From Annulohypoxylon bovei var. microspora (taxonomy: Eukaryota; Ascomycota; Sordariomycetes; Xylariales; Hypoxylaceae), in NCBI GenBank assembly GCA_022836615.1, contig MU405235.1:62001-126000 (forward strand): 64,000 nt of DNA. The letters are read 5' to 3'. A program made the translations under genes and the position numbers. Positions 10,670-21,224 of the stretch are shown here, one piece after another. A model generated the notes under the pieces. That model searched no databases and was not told the origin of the DNA. It saw only the letters and a program-made list of their open reading frames with translations. Within the stretch, counting starts at the first letter, position 1. Every line of letters begins with the position of its first letter.

Positions 10670-11474
10670 GCATACAGACTCCATCGTCCCAAACACCGAT
10701 CGCGGACTAGAAGAGAACGATTTTACCAATATTGAAGACCCCACCTCCCTTCAGCTAGACCCAAGTAACGATACCTCCCTGTCGGGTGACGATGCTTCGA
10801 TAGAGCAGTCCCACCTATTGCCTGAGGACTTCTCGGTGCCTGCTCTTGGTCCGGAGAGTGTCGGCCGTGGCAGTGATACCCCCTACGAGATGTCAACCTC
10901 CGACATGTTTCCTCTGGACGGGTCGGCCGCCTTCGCTAAGGTTGACAGTGTACAAGAGCAAATGGCACGATACCTAAAATCGCCGAAGAGTCGGATTCAG
11001 GCGGTGCTCCTGTTCGCAGGCTTGCGATGGGCGAACACGTCCCACTGGCCTGGTATGCTACACAGCCGCGCTCCGTCGTAATGGACTACACCCGCGCCGG
11101 CGAGATAAGGCCAGTGTGGCAATGTGTGTGTGTGTGGGACACCAAGCTCGGATATCGGATCCAGCTCTGAGAAACCTGTATGCCTGTTGGTAATGGCCCA
11201 ACCGACCGCAACAGAAGAGCTGACGAACATGTCCCGGTTCCATCTAGACAGCTACATCATCGCGACGGCAATCCACCCGGTCCTCTTTCTTGCCCAGCTA
11301 GGTATAGAGAAACGTCTTGCACCAGCCGTCAAGCAGGTTTTGAAGACAGTTGAGCGAACCTTGGGCATGTCGAAAGCGCCGATTGCTCATCACATCCGGG
11401 AAGAATCAGATATTCAAAAGGAGAGGCACAGAATATCTGTTATTTGGTCAGATTCAACAGCTGGGGATTCTTGA
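10670..11474 (+). CDS. Possible two-exon hypothetical gene
   Basis: Weakly supported. A frame from ATG at 10670 to 11081 encodes an acidic Ser/Thr-rich stretch (DDASIEQSHLLPEDFS) ending in a helical segment (SVQEQMARYLKSPKSRIQAV). A second frame to 11474 encodes RFHLDSYIIATAIHPVLFLA and KRLAPAVKQVLKTVERTLGM, which look structured. A donor GTATGC at about 11053 and acceptors near 11213 could join them, but I could not fix the junction. A GTGTGTGTGTG run sits in the presumed intron at about 11122-11134. No family is recognised and it may be a decayed gene. Confidence 0.3.
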
Positions 11475-12593
11475 GATGGGGCTTCTTCATTTCGCGTCCA
11501 CGAGATTGCTTTGGTCACTTGAGGTTATTATACTAACATTTTATTTTTATTTTTTAGACTTGTTATTTCATTTTTAGACTTGTAATAGTACCCCGCCGCT
11601 CTGGAAACAGCTTCTTTGATTGGTTGAAATCTTATTGATAAACCAAAACTACATAAAATCCTTCTACCTTGAAGACCTTGACTTTTTACCTGAATAACTT
11701 TCCAACACCATATATTCAAATATAGCTCTTAATCCGGAGAATCTAATGATACAGTTAAGTTTCATGTCGGTGCAGACCTTGGTATCAGAACTATGCCGTG
11801 TAATGTATCGCTTTTATAGCATATATCACAATTTTCTCACTCGAACATAAGGGTTACCTTTGAGGCAGACCTCGATTACGTATCCCCAACCACTCAAACG
11901 CCATCGGGTAGCTGGCGGGGAAAACAAACTGGCTTACGAGGTATACTTATCCAATTATCACACATCCTCATCCACCTTCTTACAATTATACAATTATGCC
12001 TATATCGTTCCAACTTCCGATGCCAAATGAATCTCACACTGCGTCCCAGAAATGCCGTGATACGCCTGAGATATATCCGGTTGGTCCAACTAAGAGCCTC
12101 ACATCCGACTACGTGGACGGAGGCAGAAAGCTTATCTTAACCAGCATAAGGTGCGTGTGGTTGCATTCTGTTATCCAGCCAGTTAGACACATAAATCCTC
12201 TCTCGATTCTTGCTTTGGACGTTCCACAGTGACTCTGAGGCGTTCTGAAATCCTGCGTAGTCAGCATTCGCAGCCCATAACTCGGATATTATGGCTGCTA
12301 CCGACCAGTAGCTTTCCATTGTGCCAATCGCGCGATTTCGTGTTTCCCACCGTCAAGTCCTAACTAGGAGTTATGATGTAAAAAAAAACTCCGGTCTCTG
12401 CCGACATATACAATACTCGATACCTGGTACCGCTCGTAGATAAGAGGTAGAGAAGATAGAAAGACGTAGGCTCACCAGCTCAGCTTCTAGTATTCAGTCC
12501 TTCTCCTTGTCTTTATTGTCTTTCCTGTCTATTCCAAAATCTAGTGATCTCAACCCACTTTTTGTCATTCAATTGCAGCTCGGCACGGTCGAG
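11475..12593. other. Intergenic, no gene seen
   Basis: About 1.1 kb, AT-rich in its first half. Short open frames at 11528-12319 show no family features. The end nearest 12594 should be the promoter and leader of the next gene, with a possible 5'-UTR intron ending TTGCAG at about 12578. Confidence 0.4.
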
Positions 12594-13184
12594 ATGCCTC
12601 ATCATACATCCCCTTCTCCCTCCCTCTCTCCGACCTCACGTACCCGCACATCATACAGTTCCCCTCGTGGCAGCCGTTCTTCGGACTCGGAGCCGCCGCC
12701 GCGTCAACGCCGACCGTTGCCGATTCATTCTGAAAGCGGCAGAGAGATACTGAAGACCTCCTTGGTTTTCCTCGGCGTTATGGGGGCTGCTTCGATCGCA
12801 GTTTCCAAATATTGGCCCAAGGGCATCCTGTACGGCGAGAAGGAATCGTGGGCCCAGGAAGCCAAAGAGGAAGTTAAACATGTCATGAAGGGAGATAGGT
12901 CGAACAACAAAGACCGCCGAAGAAGGTCCCACAACGCCGGACACGTTGACCAAGACGCCTTCAAACCTAGACGACCTCCTCATGTTAACATGAGAGACGA
13001 AGCGGCAGCTACGAGGCCCGGTGATCGCAACATGTATCTTGATACGGGCTCACCTCGGCAATCTGATGATGATGGGAGTAGTCAAAGCAGACGACGCATC
13101 ATCGACCCTCGAGATAGGAGAAGGTTCAGTGACGAACCACTCAGACCGCGGGAGTTTAAGGGTTTGCCATATATAGGAAGATAA
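12594..13184 (+). CDS. Small conserved fungal protein with one membrane segment
   Basis: About 196 aa from ATG at 12594 (MPHHTSPS). An in-frame ATG at 12507 exists, but the residues between the two look like translated leader. Layout: a Ser/Pro/Arg-rich disordered N-terminus (about 1-48), one hydrophobic helix ILKTSLVFLGVMGAASIAVS at about 51-70, the conserved-looking KYWPKGILYGEKESW, then a charged, disordered Arg/Asp-rich tail ending REFKGLPYIGR. The KYWPKG-YGEKE block right after the helix is familiar from small uncharacterised Pezizomycotina proteins. Location is probably an organelle or ER membrane with the basic tail exposed (inference). Function is unknown. Confidence 0.65.
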   Translation: MPHHTSPSPSLSPTSRTRTSYSSPRGSRSSDSEPPPRQRRPLPIHSESGREILKTSLVFLGVMGAASIAVSKYWPKGILYGEKESWAQEAKEEVKHVMKGDRSNNKDRRRRSHNAGHVDQDAFKPRRPPHVNMRDEAAATRPGDRNMYLDTGSPRQSDDDGSSQSRRRIIDPRDRRRFSDEPLRPREFKGLPYIGR

Positions 13185-14394
13185 GATTGATAAGATCGAC
13201 AAGATTCGCATTCGAAGTTGTCTAGGTATCTTCAACAACGGCGGGGTTTATGGAACTAGGTACATGCCTAGATACTCTAAGACACTCACTATAAGGAACA
13301 GCGATAGCTATGGTCCTACTAGTGAACGTGGTCGACTCCATTCTAGCTGCAGGGCTAGCATGTCTGAGATGTGATGTTTGGAATGTGATGTTTCCTATTA
13401 CGAGCGTACTAAACACTTTCTCTATCTCTTAGGCTAGACTTACCATTCTTGATAGGATGGAAACGTGTGAAGTGGGAGCAATAACGACAGCAATAATGGA
13501 AGGGTAGAATATATTAATAGAAGATATAGCAAGCTCGTCAAGTGTTGCGAAATTCATTCCTATGCCTCACACAAGAGTCCGAGACACATCCCATCCGGGA
13601 GAGGTGCAATATGTTCCTGAGCCTCATATGTCACTATCTCGCTATACATTTGGACCGGGGATGGGAGGAGAATAAGCTACGTGGACCAACGGTGAGTCGA
13701 TTTATTTAAAGAAAGCCACACAACAAGAGACAACACCATATAAACATTAGATACGGCATTAGTACCAATCGAATCAGATTAAATGGACCATGTGCGAGTA
13801 GCAGTGTCTAACACTATATATACACTGTAAGTCGATCCCCTAGACTATATATTTGGGTAATTTACACATTTCTGGCTCGCAAAAAGTGCTAATTAGTAGG
13901 TAAGAAGGGGATAGTAAGTGCGCATTGCTTGACAGTAATATCAACACTACCTACTTCGCACATGACCCGTTGAACTTGACGCCATTCTGCGTGCCTACAC
14001 CTACACCTAAACGCTAAAAGCGGAAACCTTAGGGTAGGGCGGTATGTGGAGAATCGAGAGGTTAAGCTTGTTTTTAGTGGCCGTTCCACCTTTGTCTGCC
14101 TTGTCTAGCTCCTGTGCATTAGGAAAAGTAATTTCAAGTGCTTCCTTCATCACCTATCGTCATTTCGTCATTTCGTAATATGTGCTAATACCTAGGTTTG
14201 TATTATGTACACAAAACAAGGTGTTGGTTGTCTTTGTTCTATGTACTAGGTAGATCATCTACATAGGCGGTAAATTGGCATCTGTGTCATCTTTCTCGAA
14301 GACTTAAAAACAAAAGCTCTGCCTCTCTGCTCTCTCGGGCAATAATGTTAATCTTCAGCTGATACCGCGTGTTCTACAACGGCACAACGGCACA
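13185..14394. other. Intergenic, no gene seen
   Basis: About 1.2 kb. The segment next to 14395 should be the promoter of the secreted phosphatase-family gene. No open frame shows family features. Confidence 0.45.
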
Positions 14395-15828
14395 ATGGCA
14401 TCGTCATTCGTTAAAGAGCTGCTTCAGCTCGCTGCTCTCGTCCTCCCAGCAATTCAGCCTTGCTCGGCTACATCGCTTTATTCCACCTACAAGTTTAATC
14501 CTCTCGAACATCTCGGCGGTGTAGCTCCGTACTTCGAACCCCAAGATCCGCCGGCGTCGCCCTCGCCTCCTCAGGGCTGTACGGCGTCGAGAGCAGTCTA
14601 CCTCAGTCGCCACGCCGCGATCTACGCCAACGACTATGACTACGAGGAGTATATTGATCCCTTCGTCTCCAAGTTAGAGAATAACACGGCTACCGACTGG
14701 AGCAAGATTCCGCCGCTGAGCTTCCTCGCCGGCTGGACGGCCCCGCTGACGGATGCCGAACAGGAGCTGCTGACGCGAGTCGGCAGGCTGGAAGCCGCTC
14801 AGCTTGGCGTTACCCTCTCGTTTAGGTATCCTAACCTTAAGTTGCCGTCTCGTATCTGGACGTCGTCGGCTGAGCGCACCGTGAAGTCGGCGCAGTCGTT
14901 GGTGAGAGGGCTGGAGCTTGACGAGAACGAGATCAACGTGGTCAGCATCTACGAGTCGGAGGAAGCTGGCGCAGATTCTTTGACGCCGTACAAGAGCTGC
15001 CCGGCCTATTCGTCCTCGTTCGGGAGCGATCAGTCGGCGGTGTACCTAGAAAAGTTCACCAAGCCCATCACGGCAAGATTGAACGCGATGGCTCCCGGCT
15101 TCAATTTCACGGCTGACGACGTCTACGGCATGATGGAGCTGTGCGGATACGAGTCAGTAATCCGCGGGAGCTCTCCGTTCTGCGACCTGGACTTGTTCAG
15201 CCCGGATGATTGGCTCGCGTGGGAATACACGGCCGACGTCATGTACCACTATAATGTGGGATACGGCAACACCATTTCTGGCGTCGTGGGATTGCCTTGG
15301 TTTAATGCGTCGGCGAACTTGCTCCTGGGAGAGTCGAGTGACGAGCATGATATATACGTCAGCTTCACTCATCGCGAATTGCCTCCCATGGTGTTTGTAG
15401 CCATGGGCTTATTCAACAACTCCGAGTTTGGCGGAAGCGAGACCAACATTAATGACACCATGCCGCTAGACCGGATCAACTACCGACGCGCATGGAAGAG
15501 CTCACACGTGCTCCCGTTCCTGAGCAACCTCGCCATCGAAAGGCTGAATTGTTCGGGCAGCTACGGTTACGAGGACGGCGACTATTATCGAGTGCTGGTG
15601 AACGGCGCACCTCAACCGTTGCCCAACTGCGCCGACGGTCCCGGGACGACTTGCTCGAGGTCCGGTTTTGAGCAATACCTGCAAGAGAGGACTGACATGT
15701 TTCAAGGCTTCTCTGAGAGGTGCGGCGTCGACTACGATAACTCCACAGATGTCGTGTCCATCTATACGGATCCGGCGGTAGGCAACGGCACCGCTGTTGG
15801 AAAGAGATACGAAGCGTATAAGAACTAA
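14395..15828 (+). CDS. Secreted histidine-phosphatase (acid phosphatase/phytase clan) family protein
   Basis: Single exon, 477 aa. A signal peptide (about 1-25, ending PCSA) and many NxT/NxS sites (NNTAT, NFT, NAS, NNS, NGT) point to a secreted glycoprotein. The branch-2 histidine phosphatase fold is indicated by SRHAAIYAN at about residue 71, IWTSSAERTVKSAQSLV (the arginine after the substrate strand) and YVSFTHRELPPMVF as the proton-donor segment. The active site departs from the textbook RHGxRxP/HD: the first motif reads RHAAIYA, lacking the second Arg and Pro, and the donor is HxE. HxE donors are known in the MINPP branch, so Glu may serve. The protein is the usual length for fungal acid phosphatase/phytase (about 450-490 aa). 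Activity is plausible but not assured. Confidence 0.8.
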   Translation: MASSFVKELLQLAALVLPAIQPCSATSLYSTYKFNPLEHLGGVAPYFEPQDPPASPSPPQGCTASRAVYLSRHAAIYANDYDYEEYIDPFVSKLENNTATDWSKIPPLSFLAGWTAPLTDAEQELLTRVGRLEAAQLGVTLSFRYPNLKLPSRIWTSSAERTVKSAQSLVRGLELDENEINVVSIYESEEAGADSLTPYKSCPAYSSSFGSDQSAVYLEKFTKPITARLNAMAPGFNFTADDVYGMMELCGYESVIRGSSPFCDLDLFSPDDWLAWEYTADVMYHYNVGYGNTISGVVGLPWFNASANLLLGESSDEHDIYVSFTHRELPPMVFVAMGLFNNSEFGGSETNINDTMPLDRINYRRAWKSSHVLPFLSNLAIERLNCSGSYGYEDGDYYRVLVNGAPQPLPNCADGPGTTCSRSGFEQYLQERTDMFQGFSERCGVDYDNSTDVVSIYTDPAVGNGTAVGKRYEAYKN

Positions 15829-16249
15829 TTGTATATTTAGAATATAATTTATAATTTAGAGTTGCTTGTGTCAAGAACTTGAGATTCGTATGTGAAAAAA
15901 ATAGAACAATGTGCCTTATTCTATTTTATTCTAACTAAACTTGTTTAAGTCAAGTCGAGGTGAATCGTTAGGCACATATTCTAGATCGGAAATAAATGAC
16001 GCTCAGCTTAATTGCATACATCTAATATAGGACTCGCCGATCTCCATAATTTTGTAGGACATGTATTACTACTACTACAGCCGGTGTGCTATAGGTGCCT
16101 AAACACCTCGAGTGCTAAGAATGCCACATCGAATAGAGTCGTGAGTTATTGGCTCGTTTGTTTTACTACAATGCGAACTAATAAGGCAGACAAGATGATA
16201 CAGGGGTTATCGCTAGGCTTCCATAGTCCATAATACCTAGTCTCCTAGC
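15829..16249. other. Intergenic, no gene seen
   Basis: AT-rich 420-bp spacer between two plus-strand genes. It should contain the phosphatase 3' end and the sirtuin promoter. Confidence 0.4.
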
Positions 16250-17334
16250 ATGTACCGCGCCTCTCGATCTTTAACGTCGCCGTCATTCTCTCACCATCTC
16301 ATAGTATCTGGTTCTAGCTTCGTCTCTCGCCGTCCCTTCTGGTCCCGTCATACAGCCCGCGCACAAGCAATGGCTCCGCGAACGTCTATCGATGAGTTCA
16401 AGGAGCTTGTCAATTCGAGCAACCGCGTTCTAGCTCTCTGCGGTGCCGGTTTGTCAGCTGCTTCGGGGCTGCCTACCTTCCGTGGTGCTGGCGGTCTGTG
16501 GCGCAATCATGAGCCAACCTCTCTTGCGACGCCAGACGCTTTCGCAGCAGACCCTGCCCTCGTATGGCTCTTCTACGCGTGGCGCAGGCATATGGCACTG
16601 AAAGCTAGTCCGAATCGCGGCCATTACGCTCTTGCTGAGTTAGCCAAGAAGAAGGACAACTTTATGTGCTTGACTCAGAACGTCGACGGTAGGTTATGTC
16701 CACGGCCGATGATGAGACTCCGTGCCATTACATGCCTCTGATATTGTTCTCTACTGCCGCATCAGGTCTTTCGCCACGCGCTGGGCATCCCGATGCAAAA
16801 CTCCGGCTGCTCCACGGAAGCCTGCTCGATAATAAATGTTTCGATGAGTGTGGCTACGTCGATCGAAACAATCTGAGCGACCCGGTATGTCCGGTTCTCG
16901 CGCCTGCAGCAGAAGACTATCCGCCTGACCGGACGCTCCCCTTGCTCGACCCGAACGTTCCCGTACCGCCCATCAAGGTCGAGGATCTACCGCACTGCCC
17001 GAATTGCAAGGCGGGACTGCTAAGACCGGGCGTGGTCTGGTTTGGTGAAGCGCTCGACCAGCTAATGATCATGGAAGTTGACAATTGGATTAAACGGGGG
17101 AATGTTGATATAATGCTAGTAGTTGGAACAGCAGCTGCTGTCTATCCCGCCGCGGGCTATACGCTCAAAGCCCGGAGGCAGGGGGCGGTGGTTGCGGTAG
17201 TGAACCCGGACCCCGACTCGGCGGCAGGCCTGTCGCAGTATGATTTCTTTTTCCAAGGAGACGCCTCCGAAATTCTGCCCCAACTTTTCGAAGGCGTCAT
17301 TGGAAAAATGGATGAGCAAGGGAAAATTCAGTGA
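16250..17334 (+). CDS. Class III (SIRT5-like) NAD-dependent protein deacylase, probably mitochondrial
   Basis: Two exons, 16250-16688 and 16766-17334 (intron GTAGGT...CAG, 77 bp), 335 aa. Seen: the NAD-binding motif GAGLSAASGLPTFRG (residues 65-79), TQNVDG (142-147), catalytic His163 in LLHGSL, and zinc ligands Cys171/Cys175 plus a second CPNC pair. Tyr109 and Arg112 in FYAWRR match the Tyr-x-x-Arg pair of SIRT5 that binds the carboxylate of succinyl- or malonyl-lysine, so desuccinylase/demalonylase activity is expected. The first 40 residues are basic and rich in Ser/Arg without acidic residues, as in a mitochondrial presequence. Met41 (MAPRTS) would give a cytosolic form. The intron splits a glycine codon right after the NVD motif. 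Confidence 0.9.
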
Positions 17335-18733
17335 ACTTTCGGGATAATCTTAGAGCTTAACTTCGCAAGTTCGTCAAGCTATTCATCAAAGCGTCTTACA
17401 TATTGATTAGGTACCTACCTACCTAGCCTATAGATCGTCCGACACTCGCGGTCATTGGTAAAGCCGTCAACATCCTCAATCTATCTAGAATACATAAAAG
17501 ATACCCGAATATTGACATGGGGTGAATAGCGGAGCTGTGAAGAGCGATAAGGTCCCTGCTTTCATACACCACTCAATCTCAGCCTTTCAAGGCATTGTTA
17601 GGTATAACTACCTAGGTAGTTATAGGTAGGTATCTAGCTACCTTAGGTAATCATTCTTTTCAATATGGTATATAGCTAGACCATTTTTAGGAGGTAGGTA
17701 GTGACCTTTAAGCAGATAGACATGAAAGTGCATCTCTTATAAGCGTACCTAGGTAGGTAGGTAAACGCTTAGTCTTTCTAAAGAAGCATATATAATGTTT
17801 GCAAGAGACTATTCAATTACGCCCAAAGCCTGTTTTCTAGAAGAAGACTATTATATAATAACAAAAAGGCGAGAAAACATTTAGTTATTGTGAAGAGAAT
17901 CTACCGTAAGTATGAGTTAGTCTACGCGATGTCTACCCAAAATTTGGTCCGCTTAAAATGTGAGACAGTCAACCACGCATGGTTGGAATGCGTCGGCACA
18001 ACTGATGAGTATGGGACGAGGTAACTAAGTCTAAAGATTGCCTCAGATTCACGTTGGATCTAGGACCAACAAGGCATATAGAAATGTTCTAGGTCGCATG
18101 GTAATAAATACGAAGTAGCGCAGGCATTGCCTGCTGCTAATTATGGTCTAGGCCGGGCGGAATAGCCATATACTTTAAAGCCGCCGCCGCTGAGCCTTTT
18201 CTATCATTCTCGGCCTCCAACCTCCCTCATAACCACATTCCGCAAGTGACCTCTCGCTTTGCCCGCATGCGGGGCCCTACGCCGGGGTGAGATCAGATCT
18301 CTCGTACCAGGAACCTTATCAAGCCATCACGTCGGTCGCGCATAACTCGACTGTGACCCTCCTGCCGAATGTGGCTTAGGTGAAGTAGCACTCGAAGGGG
18401 ATGGGCGGGAGATCACCCCGGACTTGGCAAGTCAATGCATCGCAAGTGGACTGAACCTTAGATTACGAGCGAGTGAGTATGATTGGGAAATGCCTTCGTC
18501 TCTTGGCTTCCTAATGTAACCGTGCCATCAATCTGCCTGCCATGGCATAGCACGCAATTGCAATATGTAAGGGGTCGCACACTTACTACTACGCTGTTGT
18601 TTATTAATTTACTCGCAGCTCCCCCTCACGGAGCGATCTGGTAGGAATCGCTCGCTCGCTCTTCACCTTCATTTGGCGAAGGAAAAAGAAGGGAAAAGCA
18701 ACGTTCCCGTGTAAGCCTCCGAGCATTCTCATC
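17335..18733. other. Intergenic with TACCTAGGTA palindromes
   Basis: A 1.4-kb spacer. It carries several copies of the TACC/TAGG motif: about 17409-17428, the perfect 20-bp palindrome at 17604-17623, and about 17746-17763. No open frame of interest. The last 150 bp should be the sedolisin leader. Confidence 0.5.
17604..17623. repeat. Perfect 20-bp palindrome around CCTAGG
   Basis: ATAACTACCTAGGTAGTTAT is its own reverse complement over all 20 bases. It is the cleanest example in the window of the recurring TACCTAGGTA motif. Confidence 0.85.
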
Positions 18734-20598
18734 ATGCGCTCTCTCCTCCTCCTCTTCGCCACGGCCGCCTCGGCCAAGGTGATGGACAGCCTTCCTGCGG
18801 TTCCTAAGGGCTGGGCCGAAGTTCGCCAGGCTTCTCCCGACGATTCCGTCACCTTGCGCGTTGCTCTCCCGCAGCAGCACGCGACCGCGCTGGAGCAGGC
18901 GGTGCTTGAGATCTCGACGCCCGGACACCCGAACTACGGCATGCATATGTCGCGCGACCAGGTCCGGGCTTACACGGCGCCGACGAAGCGATCCGTCTCG
19001 TCCGTGGTGGGTTGGCTGTCCGGGAGCGGCGTGGAGCCGGCGGTGAACAACGATTGGGTCACCTTCACCACGAGCGTGAAGACGGCAGATGCTCTGCTGA
19101 ACGCGAAATTCGCCTGGTATCAATTTGGGGAGGGTGGCAGCCCCAAGCTGCGGACCTTGTCGTACAGCGTCCCCGACGAGCTTGCCGGAAGCATTGATCT
19201 GATCCAGCCGACTACCCGATTCGGCCAGCTCGGCGCTAAGAGGTCGACCATCTTTGAGATGCAAGTCCTCGAGCCCGAGGAAGAGAATGCCATCAAGACA
19301 AATGTCGCGATCCAGGCTGCCGACTGCAACACCGCGAGGATTACGCCGGCCTGCCTCAAGTCGCTGTACAACATCCAGTACACCGCGTCCGCCGAGGGTA
19401 ACCTGGTCGCCTTCAGCTCCTACCTGGAGGAGTACGCCCGATACTCTGATCTCCAGTCTTTCGAGTCGCAGTACTTGACGGCGGCTAGCGGTCAGAACTT
19501 TACCGTCGAGCTGGTCAACGGAGGACTGAACGACCAGAGCAGCAGCGACGACAGCGGTATGTCAAAATCCCTTCCGAGAAGTTCCTAGGCAGAATTGTTA
19601 CTAAACCCCTGAATAGGAGAGGCCAATCTTGACGTGCAGTACGTGCTAGCTATCAGCAGCCCCGTGCCGATCCTCGAGTATAGCACCGGTGGTCGTGGGT
19701 GAGTTACCGATAATAATCCAACCTCGAATTATGAATAGAGCTGACTAATTGTTTAAGACCGCTTGTGCCCACCACCGACGAGCCTGGTCCGTCGTCGAAC
19801 GAGCCTTACTTGGAATTCTTGACATATCTTCTCGACCAGGAAGATTCGGCTCTGCCGCAGACGCTCTCGACTTCGTACGGAGAGGAGGAGCAGTCGGTGC
19901 CGGCAGACTACGCCCTGAAGATCTGCAACATGTACATGCAGCTCGGTGCTCGCGGCGTCAGCGTCCTGTTCTCGTCGGGCGATTCCGGCCCCGGAGATTC
20001 GTGCATAAGGGAATCCGACCAGGCACCCTACTTCCAGCCGTCCTTCCCCGCCGGCTGCCCCTACGTGACCTCCGTCGGTGCCACTTACAACGTCGCGCCC
20101 GAGCAGGCGGTGAGCTTCTCGAGCGGCGGCTTCAGCTCGCTTCACGCGCAGCCGGCGTGGCAGGCGACCGCTGTTAACGCGTACCTGAAATCGATCGGCA
20201 GCACTTACTCGGCTTACTTCAACGCTTCCAACAGAGGTTTCCCCGATGTTGCGGCGCAGGGAAGCCGATTCGCGGTCATCGACAAGGGAAGGTCTTCTCT
20301 GCTATCAGGCACCAGCGCCTCGAGCCCCGTTTTCGCCGGCGTAGTGGCTCTCCTGAACGCCGCCCGAAAGAGCCAGGGCTCGCCGCCGCTAGGATTCCTC
20401 AACCCGTGGCTATACAACAACAGCGCCGCCCTGACCGACATAACGTCGGGCTACGGGAGCGGCTGCACGAGCAACTCCGCCTTCCGAAACGGCGCGAGAT
20501 GGAATGCCACCGCAGGGTGGGATCCGGTTACGGGTTTGGGAACCCCTAACTTTGAGAAGCTGCTCGCTGCCGCAGCCCCGGGAGTGGCAAATGCGTAA
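18734..20598 (+). CDS. Secreted sedolisin (tripeptidyl-peptidase, S53 family)
   Basis: Three exons (18734-19556, 19617-19698, 19758-20598), 581 aa. Layout: signal peptide of about 15 residues (MRSLLLLFATAASA), a pro-domain to about residue 190 (HPNYGMHMSRDQV is the typical activation-domain block), then the catalytic domain. Sedolisin residues are all visible: Glu276 and Asp280 in GEANLDVQY, oxyanion Asp377 in FSSGDSGPG, Ser488 in SGTSAS, and the C-terminal calcium site (DITSGYGSGC, AGWDPVTGLGTP). An acid-active tripeptidyl or endopeptidase in the secretory/extracellular space is expected. The Glu/Asp pair is encoded by the small 82-nt second exon, so missing that exon would remove catalysis. 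The downstream gene is convergent. Confidence 0.93.
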
Positions 20599-21224
20599 AA
20601 ATCATAAGACATACTTGACTACTTAAATAGTGGGAAAATTTGGTGTCAATCTTAAAAGACTATTTAAATAGGTGTTTATAATTCAGCTTTGTTTACCCAG
20701 GTACCTATTCACTAAGACCATAGCGAAGATACGATTAGATAGGTACCTATGTAGTAAATACGATCCCGAAAAAAAAAAAAAAAAAAAAAAAAAAGGAAAC
20801 CAAGAAAGTGGCTGATTGGAATTGTGATAAGAGAGAGAATATATGCCCCACCTAAGTCCGTACATGTTGCTTGTACCTAGGTATCAGCTTAGCTTATGAA
20901 ACCCTCCACCCTTCTCGCGCTTTTTCTTTTCCGAAGCTCATCTTATGATTTGTGATATATGATATATGATACTCAACTCGAGTTCTAAATCGGCTCTAGC
21001 TCTATGTAGTAGTCCTATCTAGAGTAACATACAAATAGATCACGCGAGAAGATGGCAAACAAGTCAATGGGACGCTGCATTGCTTCCGGGTAACACGAGG
21101 TTAAAGAGAAGAACCAACGTTGAAAGTGAGATCTGTAGACCTAGTAACAAATCTAGTCACAAATGAGACTCTAACCATACTTTAGGACACTTCTTCTATC
21201 GCCAACGCCGGGTCTATTCCTCTT
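20599..21224. other. Intergenic, convergent 3' regions, with poly-A tract
   Basis: Between convergent sedolisin and FAD-monooxygenase genes. Contains a 26-base A run at 20769-20794 and several TACCTA motifs. No gene. Confidence 0.5.
20769..20794 (+). repeat. A26 homopolymer
   Basis: Twenty-six consecutive A with no neighbouring coding remnant. It could be slippage-expanded or the tail of a lost retroposed copy; no target duplication was seen. Confidence 0.8.

Noticed and set aside
20769..20794. Retroposed gene tail suggested by the A26 tract
   Set aside because: No coding remnant or target-site duplication was found next to it.
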